A DNA stretch of 64,000 bases, from assembly GCF_004801405.1 (NCBI RefSeq), contig NZ_SSOB01000032.1:1-64000 (forward strand), written 5' to 3'. The DNA comes from Cohnella fermenti. Its GTDB lineage: Bacteria; Bacillota; Bacilli; Paenibacillales; Paenibacillaceae. The notes below the pieces were generated by a model. The model ran no database searches and was not told the origin of the DNA. It saw only the letters and a list, made by a program, of their open reading frames with translations. This document shows, piece after piece, positions 50,472 through 58,159 of the stretch (position 1 is its first letter; each line of letters begins with the position of its first letter). The translations under genes were made by a program, and so were the position numbers.

Positions 50472-52964
50472 ATGGCTCGAAAGCAGGAACGCACGGAGAA
50501 GGCTATACAAATGGAATTGAACTTGGTTCCGGCCGACTACGAGCGCCTGCAGGCCGAAGTTCATCGATTGCGTTTGGAAAACGCAAGCCTTCAGTCTGAA
50601 GTGAGACAGTTGAAAAACAGACTTCAATCTCAGGACAGTTCACGTGAAAATGAAGCAAAGTCGATCTTACCGCCAGAGCCATTGAAGGAAGCAGAAGCAG
50701 ACTTCGAGCGGCAAGGCTCCGACTTTAACGTCACGAAACAGTCGGATCTTCAGGATAAAATCGCCCTGTTCCGATCCTTCTTCCGGGGACGGGAAGATGT
50801 CTATGCCTTGCGGGGAGTCGACAAGACCGGAAAGGCCGGGTATTTCCGGGCGCGCGAATACTTGGGCAAAGAAAATGGCCGAGCGGTATGGGGCGAAGAC
50901 CTGCCCATAACGGATGAGGTCATTGCCCAGCATCTGCAGCGGGAACAGCGTCCGGTTACCCTTGGCCTTTATCCGCTCCTGACCAATGAAACCTGCTGGT
51001 TTCTGGCCGTCGACTTTGACAAATCGGGTTGGCAGGAGGACAGTTCCGCCTTCTTGTCCGTATGCCGTCATAAGAAGGTTCCGGCGGCTTTGGAGCGTTC
51101 CCGCTCGGGGAACGGAGGGCACGTATGGATCTTCTTCGAGGAGCCGCTGCCGGCCAAAACCGCCCGCATGATGGGAAGCAGTCTGCTTACGCTCGCCTTG
51201 GAGCATCGGCATCAGATCGGATTGGATTCCTACGACCGGATGTTTCCCAATCAGGACACGCTCCCCAAAGACAAGAAGCTCGGCAATCTGATCGCTCTGC
51301 CGCTGCAACGAGGGCCGGGCAAGGCAGGAAACAGCCTGTTTGTCGACGACCATCTGGAGCCCTACCGAGATCAATGGCAGTTTTTGTCCTCCCTGCGCAA
51401 AATGAAGCGAGTGGAAGCGGAAGCGCTTGTTGATGAAGCGCTGCGGAAGGGAAGTGTGCTTCGAATCGCCCGCGCTTCCGACGAGGATGACGATGATGAT
51501 GCGATGCCTTGGCATGCAGAAACGGCAACGGCAGATGCATGGAAAGAGAATTTCCCCGAGCGAATGAAGCTGGTCATCAGCGACAAGCTCTATATTGAAA
51601 AAGAAGGGTTGACGTCCTCTCAAATCAACGCATTCATTCGGCTGGCTGCCTTTCAGAACCCCGACTTCTACAAAGCGCAGAAGATGAGGCTCTCCACCTT
51701 CGGAAAGCCTCGCATTATCAATTGCTCCGCCGAATTTTCGCGTCATATTGCCCTGCCGAGGGGCTGTTTGGAGAGCGTTCTGGAACGGCTGGAAAGCCGG
51801 GGCACGACCGTGGAGTTGGCGGACGAAAGAGTAACGGGACACCCCCTTCAGATCGATTTTCGCGCCGAGTTGAAGGCGGAGCAGTCCAAAGCCGCGGCGG
51901 AATTGCTGCGACACGACACAGGGATTTTAGCGGCAACGACGGCGTTCGGCAAAACCGTGATCGGTGCCTGGATGATTGCAGCCAGAGGCGTCAGCACGTT
52001 GGTGCTGGTGCATCGCAGACAGTTGTTAGAGCAATGGAAGGCGCAGTTGGCTTTATTTCTGACCATCCCGGCCGACGAAATCGGACAATGGGGAGGCGGT
52101 AAAAACAGCCGTACCGGACGACTGGATGTCGCCATGCTGCAATCCGTTCACGGTCGTGAGGATTTGCCGTCCGTTCTTGGCGAATACGGTCAGATTATTG
52201 TGGATGAATGTCATCATATTTCCGCCTTTAGCTTCGAGCAAGTGCTGAGCCGAGCCCGCTCCAAATACGTGTTGGGATTGACCGCCACCTATGTGCGCAA
52301 GGACGGACATCATCCGATCGTCAGCATGCAATGCGGCCCGGTACGTTACCGCGTGGATGCAAAGACGCAGGCGAAAAATCGGCCGTTCCGGCATGTCTTG
52401 CTGCCGCGCTCGACCTCCTTCAGCATTCCCGAAGCGGAAGCAGCCGACTTGTCGATCCAGGAGCTCTACGATCGGTTGATTGCCAACGAGCGCCGCAACG
52501 ATCAAATCTTTGACGACCTGCTGAAGGCGTTGGACCAGGGCAGATCGCCGTTATTGCTGACGGAGCGGACGGCTCATTTGGACTATTTTGCGGAACGGCT
52601 CAAGCCCTTCGCGAAAAATGTGATCGTGCTGCGCGGCGGCATGGGGAAGAAGCGTTGGAGGGACATTCAGGAGCAAATTCGTTCTGTGCCTGAAGATCAG
52701 GAAAGAGTGTTTTTGGCCACCGGCCGGTTTGCCGGCGAAGGCTTCGACGATGCCCGATTGGATACGCTATTTCTGGTGATGCCCATTTCATGGAAGGGAA
52801 CGCTTCAGCAATACGCTGGCCGGCTTCATCGCATGTATGAATCGAAGCGGGAAGTGCAAATTTACGACTACGTCGATCAGGAGGTTCCCAAGCTGATGCG
52901 GATGTATGCGAAACGAAGGAAGGGATACCTTGCGATGGGTTACAGCGAAGAAGCGCGAACCTGA
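50472..52964 (+). CDS. TOTE-type archaeo-eukaryotic primase fused to a superfamily II helicase
   Basis: About 830 residues. An N-terminal coiled coil (~18-55) is followed by an AEP primase domain: AVDFDKS (metal aspartates, ~178), then SGNGGHVWIFFEEP (~211) with the catalytic histidine, and LIALPLQ. A C-terminal SF2 helicase has Walker A in TTAFGKTVIG (~488), DECHH (~577), GLTATYVRKDG and the arginine finger QQYAGRLHR (~778). This matches primase-helicases of the TOTE conflict systems. It may prime and unwind DNA for the element or act in defence. ATG 50472 has AAGGGG upstream. No accessory TOTE genes were recognised. Confidence 0.85.
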   Translation: MARKQERTEKAIQMELNLVPADYERLQAEVHRLRLENASLQSEVRQLKNRLQSQDSSRENEAKSILPPEPLKEAEADFERQGSDFNVTKQSDLQDKIALFRSFFRGREDVYALRGVDKTGKAGYFRAREYLGKENGRAVWGEDLPITDEVIAQHLQREQRPVTLGLYPLLTNETCWFLAVDFDKSGWQEDSSAFLSVCRHKKVPAALERSRSGNGGHVWIFFEEPLPAKTARMMGSSLLTLALEHRHQIGLDSYDRMFPNQDTLPKDKKLGNLIALPLQRGPGKAGNSLFVDDHLEPYRDQWQFLSSLRKMKRVEAEALVDEALRKGSVLRIARASDEDDDDDAMPWHAETATADAWKENFPERMKLVISDKLYIEKEGLTSSQINAFIRLAAFQNPDFYKAQKMRLSTFGKPRIINCSAEFSRHIALPRGCLESVLERLESRGTTVELADERVTGHPLQIDFRAELKAEQSKAAAELLRHDTGILAATTAFGKTVIGAWMIAARGVSTLVLVHRRQLLEQWKAQLALFLTIPADEIGQWGGGKNSRTGRLDVAMLQSVHGREDLPSVLGEYGQIIVDECHHISAFSFEQVLSRARSKYVLGLTATYVRKDGHHPIVSMQCGPVRYRVDAKTQAKNRPFRHVLLPRSTSFSIPEAEAADLSIQELYDRLIANERRNDQIFDDLLKALDQGRSPLLLTERTAHLDYFAERLKPFAKNVIVLRGGMGKKRWRDIQEQIRSVPEDQERVFLATGRFAGEGFDDARLDTLFLVMPISWKGTLQQYAGRLHRMYESKREVQIYDYVDQEVPKLMRMYAKRRKGYLAMGYSEEART

Positions 52965-53045
52965 CGGAAGCAGCAGCATTTCACCTTGTCGGGCTTGAAA
53001 ATCGAAATCGGGTTCAGTGGCGAGAGCGGAAAGGTTTTAAAATAT

Positions 53046-53053
53046 GGTATAAT
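53046..53053 (+). promoter_or_regulatory. Extended -10 promoter of the 78-residue gene
   Basis: TGGTATAAT (TATAAT 53048-53053 with TG one base upstream), 33 bases before the start codon. The same TGNTATAAT pattern precedes both toxin-antitoxin pairs in this region (53442 and 56837). Confidence 0.65.
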
Positions 53054-53085
53054 GATCCCAAATCGAAAATGCGAGGTGTCTTTCC

Positions 53086-53322
53086 ATGCTTCCACAAAAA
53101 ATGGATGCCGATACCGTAAAGGAATTGCGGAACATCCTGCGTAAAGTCAATATCACGTATCCGCGAGTGATTATTGATTTTAATCAGGAGACCGTGGAAA
53201 TGGAAGAGACGGGCGACTGCAGCGTGGATGATCTGCTCCAGTCTGCAGGCGTCTTGTCCCCGGAGAGGATCAAGGAATTAAAGGATGAAGTCGGTCGCAT
53301 GCGCGAGGACTGGGACCGATGA
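53086..53322 (+). CDS. Small protein of unknown function
   Basis: 78 residues, acidic, predicted helical at both ends around a short beta stretch (YPRVIIDFNQETVEME). AGGTG lies upstream of the ATG and an extended -10 promoter before that, so expression is likely. No family was recognised. It sits between the primase-helicase and the toxin-antitoxin pair and could be an antitoxin-like or regulatory protein, with no direct evidence. Confidence 0.6.
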   Translation: MLPQKMDADTVKELRNILRKVNITYPRVIIDFNQETVEMEETGDCSVDDLLQSAGVLSPERIKELKDEVGRMREDWDR

Positions 53323-53481
53323 CGAAGTAAGGCTATCTCATGGATACAAATGTTGCGATTGTATGTTTGTTGTAGTCCTTTGGCACCTATTTCGAAAAGG
53401 GCCTTCGCCTGCTTCGGGAATGGTTTGCTTCAGCCCCAATGTGTTATAATTGCCTCATACTCCATATGGGAGGGAATTCAT

Positions 53482-53724
53482 ATGAAGCTGCTCAAACTCA
53501 ATAACGATGAACTGTCAACCGCCATCACAAGTGGCGACACCTATATTCAGGTCGGAAGCCGCAAGTTTATGTTGTTTGAAGTTGATGAAATAAGCCAGTC
53601 AGGGAACTATGAAGTCACGGATCCGGAAGAAGAAACATTGTTGCTGGATGCCATGAAAGCAGATAATCCGTCTCTTTCCAAGCAGGAAGTGCTCGAACAG
53701 TTAGCGCGGCGCAATCGGCAATGA
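53482..53724 (+). CDS. Antitoxin-like protein of a type II toxin-antitoxin pair
   Basis: 80 residues (MKLLKLNNDEL..). An N-terminal beta part is followed by a charged helical C-terminus (SLSKQEVLEQLARRNRQ) of the sort that wraps a toxin. GGGAGG precedes ATG 53482, and TGTTATAAT stands ~30 bases upstream. It overlaps the next gene by ATGA, the usual antitoxin-first order. Called antitoxin from arrangement and size rather than a known motif. Confidence 0.65.
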   Translation: MKLLKLNNDELSTAITSGDTYIQVGSRKFMLFEVDEISQSGNYEVTDPEEETLLLDAMKADNPSLSKQEVLEQLARRNRQ

Positions 53725-54026
53725 GGATGATTTGGAAGCAGTCAGCATTACAATCCCTTATCAGGCTGGATGTTTGGCGTGAGGAACATGGATGGCCTGC
53801 GATCGCCGAGCATTTGGTGGAGATCATTGAATCGTATTTTGAACAACAAGACTTTTCTGTTTTTCTTCCCGGCAGAGGCGTTTCGATTCAAGGAATGCCC
53901 GTCAATATGAGAATGACACTGATTAGACCGGGCAAGTCGGATCCTTACAAGGTGTTTTATCGGTATAACCAAGATGCAATCGAAATTTTCCTGATTCGTC
54001 ATCCTTATCAAAAGTCATTGTTGTAA
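53721..54026 (+). CDS. RelE/ParE-superfamily toxin
   Basis: 101 residues, basic start (MRMIWKQSALQSLIRL), a helix pair (LDVWREEHGWPAIAEHLVEIIESYFEQQ) and the closing strands DPYKVFYRYNQDAIEIFLIRHPYQ, which is the RelE/ParE pattern. Such toxins cut translated mRNA or poison gyrase; which applies is unknown. It is co-translated with the upstream small protein and followed by a terminator at 54085. Confidence 0.75.
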   Translation: MRMIWKQSALQSLIRLDVWREEHGWPAIAEHLVEIIESYFEQQDFSVFLPGRGVSIQGMPVNMRMTLIRPGKSDPYKVFYRYNQDAIEIFLIRHPYQKSLL

Positions 54027-54084
54027 TCCCGATAGACAAGTTCCTTCCCTTTTCATTTTCTCCGAATTTGCTAAAACCCTGCCG

Positions 54085-54116
54085 AACAATGGGACGGCGG
54101 GCTACCCATTGTTTTT
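54085..54116 (+). terminator. Terminator of the toxin-antitoxin pair
   Basis: A 9-base stem AACAATGGG with its complement, an 11-base loop, then five T residues, 59 bases past the toxin stop. Confidence 0.88.
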
Positions 54117-54170
54117 CGTCCCCTTTGGTTGGCGTTAGACCTCTCCGACTACTGACGTTCCTGACGTACG

Positions 54171-54222
54171 AGCGCTCACGACATTGACGGTGACGACGAA
54201 ACGGACAAAGTACGTGAGCGCT
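54171..54222. repeat. 10-bp inverted repeat behind the recombinase genes
   Basis: AGCGCTCACG (54171-54180) and CGTGAGCGCT (54213-54222) form a perfect inverted repeat with a 32-base spacer, 39 bases beyond the stop of the intact recombinase. It could be a terminator stem or a recombinase/relaxosome-type site; no T run follows. Confidence 0.6.
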
Positions 54223-54260
54223 TATCGTAAAGCAGGCGGATCAAGTATCCGCTCCATTCC

Positions 54261-55235
54261 TCATTTTCGACGTGACCGCATATGCTCAACCGGACTGTAT
54301 TTCCGATGCTGCTCCCGCACTTCATTGTTAAAAAGCCGGACGTACATCTGAACCATGTCCAAGCAGGAATGGCCGAGAATGAGTTGCAAAGAAAAAGGAT
54401 CGCCGCCATTACGGATGTACATTTTGGCCATCGTGTGACGGAAAGTATGCGGGGAGACTCGCACGCCCGTGATTTTCGCCATCAGGCCATAGTCATGAAT
54501 TCGGTCCTGCAAAGATCGAATTTGCAGCGGCTGATTATCAATCGATACAAATAAAGCCGGAGTGAGCAAATCCCCGCGCTCGGCCAAATAAGTCCGAAGC
54601 GCTTTGGCGCAGGTTTTCTGGAACGGAACCCGTCGCTCTTTTGCTCCCTTTCCCATGACCCGCAGTTCCATTTCTTGTAGATGGAGATCTTCTATGCGCA
54701 AACCGAGCAGTTCACCGATGCGAATGCCGGTATCCAGGAACAACAGCAGGATCGCGTAATCACGAAGTCCAGTGAAAGTCGATTGATTCGGTTGTCGCAG
54801 TAGCCGTACGAGTTCGTCGTTGGAAAACGTAGCGATCGCATCTTTGGGAGCTTTGACAGACGTCAAGGCTGTTGCCGGATTCGTCGGGATGTGCCCGTTT
54901 CGATGCAGAAATCGAAAAAAGATTCGGCAGCAGATTAAACGACCGTTGATCGTCTGCGGGGCGAGTTGCTTCTCCAACATGTAGCCGAGGAAATGACGCT
55001 GCAAGTTATCGGCCGAGATTTGATCAAAGTCCGCGCATTGCTGTTGTTCTTCTAATACCTGCAGCAGGTAATGCAACGTGCTGTCATAATAAGCAATGGA
55101 GCGTTGGCTGAGGTTCCGGAATCGGCAGTCCTGGAGGAAAAGATCAATCCATTCCTCGTTCGACGGTTTGGCCGAGAAAGACCGATCCGTTTGGGTGGAC
55201 ACGCGATTGGTACGACGTTTAATGGGATTATTCAC
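54261..55235 (-). CDS. Tyrosine recombinase (XerC/D-like), intact
   Basis: About 324 residues from GTG 55235. AAAGGAAG lies upstream and GTGAATAA overlaps the end of the preceding recombinase frame. The N-terminal SAM-like DNA-binding domain includes LSQRSIAYYDSTLHYLLQ. Catalytic residues are all present: Arg in DTGIRIGEL (~177), HTFRH (~263-267), GHS (~289) and the nucleophile in VQMYVRL (~298). It cuts and joins attachment sites and probably mobilises the tRNA-flanked island. A longer start at 55343 would overlap the neighbour widely and was not chosen. Confidence 0.87.
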   Translation of the reverse strand: MNNPIKRRTNRVSTQTDRSFSAKPSNEEWIDLFLQDCRFRNLSQRSIAYYDSTLHYLLQVLEEQQQCADFDQISADNLQRHFLGYMLEKQLAPQTINGRLICCRIFFRFLHRNGHIPTNPATALTSVKAPKDAIATFSNDELVRLLRQPNQSTFTGLRDYAILLLFLDTGIRIGELLGLRIEDLHLQEMELRVMGKGAKERRVPFQKTCAKALRTYLAERGDLLTPALFVSIDNQPLQIRSLQDRIHDYGLMAKITGVRVSPHTFRHTMAKMYIRNGGDPFSLQLILGHSCLDMVQMYVRLFNNEVREQHRKYSPVEHMRSRRK

Positions 55236-56207
55236 GAGACATCTTCCTTTCATCTTTGCATTTCTGAGCATAACGAAGAAGCGATTCGACGGGACTGCAT
55301 GTTTCGTGCCGATGGCGTACATCGGCGGGCTGGAGTGACACATAGTGACGGGTCATGGTGATGTCGCTGTGACCTAAAAGGGCTTGTAATGCGTAGGCAT
55401 TACCGCCATTCATCAGGAAAGATTTGGCCATCGTTCGTCGGAAGGCATGGGCGGAACCGCTTATACCGGCGTCATGGCAATGCTTGATAATCAACTGCTT
55501 GATCGTGTCTGGCTGAATGGGCTACCCTTTGCTTGAGATCCATAAAGCATCATGCTGCTGTCCGCCGCGCAGTCGCAAATATGAACGGAGGGCCGCGGCG
55601 CAAGTTTTCTGCATGGGAACGAAACGGCTTTTGTTGCCTTTTCCCTGGCAATGTGAATAAAGCCGTCCTGAAAGTCCAGATCGGAAATAAGCAGGGTGCT
55701 TAATTCGGCAAGTCGAATGCCGGTATCCAGCAATAACAGCATCATGGTGTAGTCCCACAGTCCCGTGAATTGCCGGAGATTGGGTTGCTGAAGAATCCGC
55801 TTCACTTCCGCTTCCGTGAAACAGATGGGTTTGTAAGGGTTGACCTGTGAATTCGAAGGCATGGCTATGGAAAAGTTTTCTCCAGCTGTATCCGGAAATG
55901 CGAATCGAAAAAATTGCCGACACGTATAAAATCGGCCACGAATAGAATGCTGGGCATAGCCTTGCTCGTTCAATTGTTGAAGCCAATCCTGAAGGAACAT
56001 CACGCAGTTGGAAGCGAGGAACGGCATCTGGCGAGAGATAAAAAATCGTTCCAAGCCCAGTAGGTGGAAGGAATAGTACGTGATCGTTCGGGGAGATAAA
56101 CCGCGATGAGAGGCGGCGAGGAGAAACTGCCGAACCTGATCTTGAAATTCAGGCTGTTGGAAGCCCAGCAGGTTGTGGGGAGTAGAGGTTGGACTCGTAA
56201 TCGTCAT
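55228..56207 (-). pseudogene. Second tyrosine recombinase, broken by a frameshift and a stop
   Basis: N-terminal and middle parts (from 56207) encode LSPRTITYYSFHLLGLERFF and the Arg motif LDTGIRLAELSTLL. Near 55650 the frame shifts: the homologous continuation GKGNKSRFVPMQKTC lies in another frame. That frame meets a TAG at 55522 after SSKG, then continues with AHAFRRTMAK, GHSDITMTRHYVSL (nucleophile Tyr) to a TAA at 55228. It is a paralogue of the intact enzyme at 54261. The tight overlap of the two suggests they once worked as a pair. Confidence 0.85.
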
Positions 56208-56289
56208 ACAGAAGGCCCTCCGATCAGGAAATGGAGGGAGAAGCAGAATGGAGATTTAGAGGGGGATCGTCCGGTCGACTCGCTTTTCT

Positions 56290-56600
56290 CCCGCGCCGGA
56301 TTCGGCGAATGAAATCCACTGGGCGAATAATCTGGCGCGTCTCCCGTTTATGAGGAACCCTGGCTCCATCTGCTTTTCCCGGCCCCGAATTTAGCGCGTC
56401 TCGGGCTAGACACGCCGACTTCAGGTTTTAGCGCGCCCACAATTTAACGCTTCAACCGGTACTCAGCCCGCACGGTGATTGGGTTCTTGCAAAATGAGCA
56501 GCGCGCCAAACAGTCGCAAGGCGCACCAATCATGAAATTTCCCTCAAAAGTTTAGCGCACCCCGCTAAAGAAATCTTTAGTGCGGCCGACATAGGCGCGG
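56290..56600. repeat. Cluster of TTTAGCGCG-like short repeats next to the recombinases
   Basis: Near copies at ~56331 (CTGGCGCGTCTC), 56390 (TTTAGCGCGTC), 56426 (TTTTAGCGCGCC), 56443 (TTTAACGC), 56551 (TTTAGCGCAC) and 56577 (TTTAGTGCGG). Several recombinases have arm or core sites of this size next to their genes. The left unit has fewer matches (50201, TAGCGCGGCC). Confidence 0.5.
56390..56427 (+). pseudogene. Degenerate tRNA-Leu 5' remnant
   Basis: GGCTAGACACGCCGACTTCAGG aligns with the D-arm to anticodon-loop stretch of tRNA-Leu(CAG) with one gap and three mismatches, then runs into unit X at the same point (TTCAGGTTTT) as the remnant at 50011. The acceptor part is barely recognisable. 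Confidence 0.5.
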
Positions 56601-56655
56601 CTGGTGTGTCGACAGTAACTCTCCGGGGGAAGAGAGTCAAGCAACAATTTTATAT
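56428..56655 (+). ncRNA. Structured non-coding unit X, right copy
   Basis: It aligns with 50051-50283 over its whole length, with near identity in CGGCCGACATAGGCGCGGCTGG and GTGTCGACAGTAACTCT. Helices are GATTGG/CCAATC, CTTG/CAAG, CGCTAAAG/CTTTAGTG (56563-56582) and ACTCT/AGAGT. The third differs from the left copy on both sides while still pairing. Confidence 0.5.
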
Positions 56656-56742
56656 GCGGTCATGGCGGAATTGGCAGACGCGCCGGCTTCAGGTGCCGGT
56701 GGTAGCAATACCGTGGAGGTTCGAGTCCTCTTGACCGCACCA
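56656..56742 (+). tRNA. tRNA-Leu(CAG), copy 2
   Basis: 87 bases including CCA. Acceptor GCGGTCA/TGACCGC and anticodon stem CCGGC/GCCGG around TTCAGGT (CAG). Compared with copy 1 both stems changed on both sides, so pairing is preserved and the gene is probably functional. Confidence 0.95.
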
Positions 56743-56754
56743 TACCTTCAAACA

Positions 56755-56780
56755 AACTCTTCTTTCGGGAAGGGTTTTTA
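56755..56780 (+). terminator. Terminator after tRNA-Leu copy 2
   Basis: ACTCTTCTTTCGGGAAGGGT stem-loop followed by TTTTATTTT, the counterpart of the hairpin at 50381. Confidence 0.8.
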
Positions 56781-56865
56781 TTTTGTGTATTACAGTACTG
56801 TAATCTCAAATTATAAAGGAATTAAAATTCATCATCTGTTATAATGGGTTTGAGGTGACGGATAT

Positions 56866-57147
56866 ATGGCCGGAATAAAAAAAATAACGCTGGACAATCA
56901 ACTTCAGGAGAAGCTTTGGAGCCTGATTCATAACGAGGATGAAGTTATTGCCGACGTACTGGGTACGGAAGTCAAGTTGACGGTTATCTCCTCTGTTCCG
57001 CACGATCAGCGCGAGATTATAAAAGAAATTGAGTCTGACCCGGAACTTCAAACCATGTTGAAGGATTCCGAAGAGGATGAAAAGGCCGGTCGTAACTATT
57101 CGGTTGAAGAGGCCATTAAATATATTCAGGAGTTCCATGCGGAATAA
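56866..57147 (+). CDS. Antitoxin-like protein of a second toxin-antitoxin pair
   Basis: 93 residues, acidic, mostly helical, with a long C-terminal charged stretch (DSEEDEKAGRNYSVEEAIKYIQEFHAE). TGAGGTG lies upstream of the ATG and TGTTATAAT at 56837-56845. It overlaps the toxin gene by one base (TAATG). The arrangement and sizes are those of a RelB/ParD-like antitoxin, but no DNA-binding motif was recognised. Confidence 0.65.
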   Translation: MAGIKKITLDNQLQEKLWSLIHNEDEVIADVLGTEVKLTVISSVPHDQREIIKEIESDPELQTMLKDSEEDEKAGRNYSVEEAIKYIQEFHAE

Positions 57148-57431
57148 TGCGACGGGTGACTTTTTCCGAGCAAGTTTTGAAGCGGATTGCTACCATACAA
57201 AGTCTGCATTTTTCTCGACAGGAAACAGAAGAATTTCAAATCAAGCTCATTCATTCGATACATGCTCGTCTTTCTGTAATCGCTCCACATGAAGGTTATC
57301 GTGAATATGATCGGGGGTCATGGGCGAATACACGTCGTATTGTAGTGATGGGCTACAAAGTATATTATGTTTACAACAGGATGGAAGATATCATTCGAGT
57401 GAGAGCCATAAAAGCACCTGGAATGAAGTAG
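57147..57431 (+). CDS. RelE/ParE-superfamily toxin
   Basis: 94 residues. MRRVTFSEQVLKRIATIQSLHFSRQETEEFQIKLIHSI gives the helix pair, and RRIVVMGYKVYYVYNRMEDIIRVRAIKAPG gives the closing strands with basic residues, matching RelE/ParE toxins. It is coupled to the antitoxin upstream and followed by a terminator at 57572. It stands between the tRNA-flanked element and Wadjet. Confidence 0.75.
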   Translation: MRRVTFSEQVLKRIATIQSLHFSRQETEEFQIKLIHSIHARLSVIAPHEGYREYDRGSWANTRRIVVMGYKVYYVYNRMEDIIRVRAIKAPGMK

Positions 57432-57571
57432 GTTTATTCTTGTTTATGGGGATGACATTTTGGAATGCTCAGTGCCTATTATTAAGAGTGCTTCCGCTAA
57501 ATTAGATTCGTTGCTCCAGGCTTCAGGAAAAGTTAATCTGTAGATGATGTTGTTTCGTAAAGCCTTACAAT

Positions 57572-57618
57572 AAAAAGAGATGCCGGATGGGCAATGACCT
57601 GTCCTGGCCTCTTTTTTT
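57572..57618 (+). terminator. Terminator region after the second toxin-antitoxin pair
   Basis: AAAAAGAG..GCC pairs with GGCCTCTTTTT around a ~24-base loop and ends in seven T residues. Confidence 0.7.
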
Positions 57619-58159
57619 GTTTATCGCTTTCTGTGAAGCCGATGCTGCTCCAGTATAAAGTAACGACTTGCGTCTCGTCTGGATAATATCTAGGGGGAAT
57701 AACCCAAGTAAACTGCAGAGATGACAAAAATGTAAAGGAAATATGACATTATAAATAGATGGTGTGTTGCTGAATTTGTCAGAGATTGCTATGGCCGATG
57801 CAGGAACTAGAAAAGGATTTAGAAGCATTACGAATTGTTTAATTGTTTGGCAACTTTGCTTCTTCAGCATGCAGTCAAAGGGAACGTTGCCTCGCCGCAG
57901 AACTTCCGCAGTGAAGCTTTGGTAATGCCGATTACTTGCATTTTAGATATAGGTGGCAAAGAGTGCAGGTACTGTCGTAACTATAGCACTTCGTTGGATG
58001 TTGGAGCGTAATATCCCCGATCTTAGTAGGGAGCAGAATGATGGCTACTCTAACATAGAGAAACATGTAGAAAAAGCATATGATTAATTTGAGTTTTTTT
58101 GATAAAATATGACTATACCAAATGATTCCAATGAAGGATAGTCAGAAGGTGAATGGACA
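57619..58159. other. AT-rich intergenic region upstream of the Wadjet operon
   Basis: About 540 bases with no credible gene. Short frames on either strand lack ribosome binding sites. The part next to jetD (58080-58125) has TTGAGT and TAAAAT, a possible promoter, and GAAGGTG as ribosome binding site for jetD. Confidence 0.45.

Noticed and set aside
54261..55343. Longer start (55343) for the intact recombinase
   Set aside because: It would overlap the upstream recombinase by over 100 bases; GTG 55235 has a good ribosome binding site and a minimal overlap.
57565..57870. 101-codon minus-strand frame between the toxin-antitoxin pair and jetD
   Set aside because: No ribosome binding site or similarity; it overlaps the terminator of the toxin gene.
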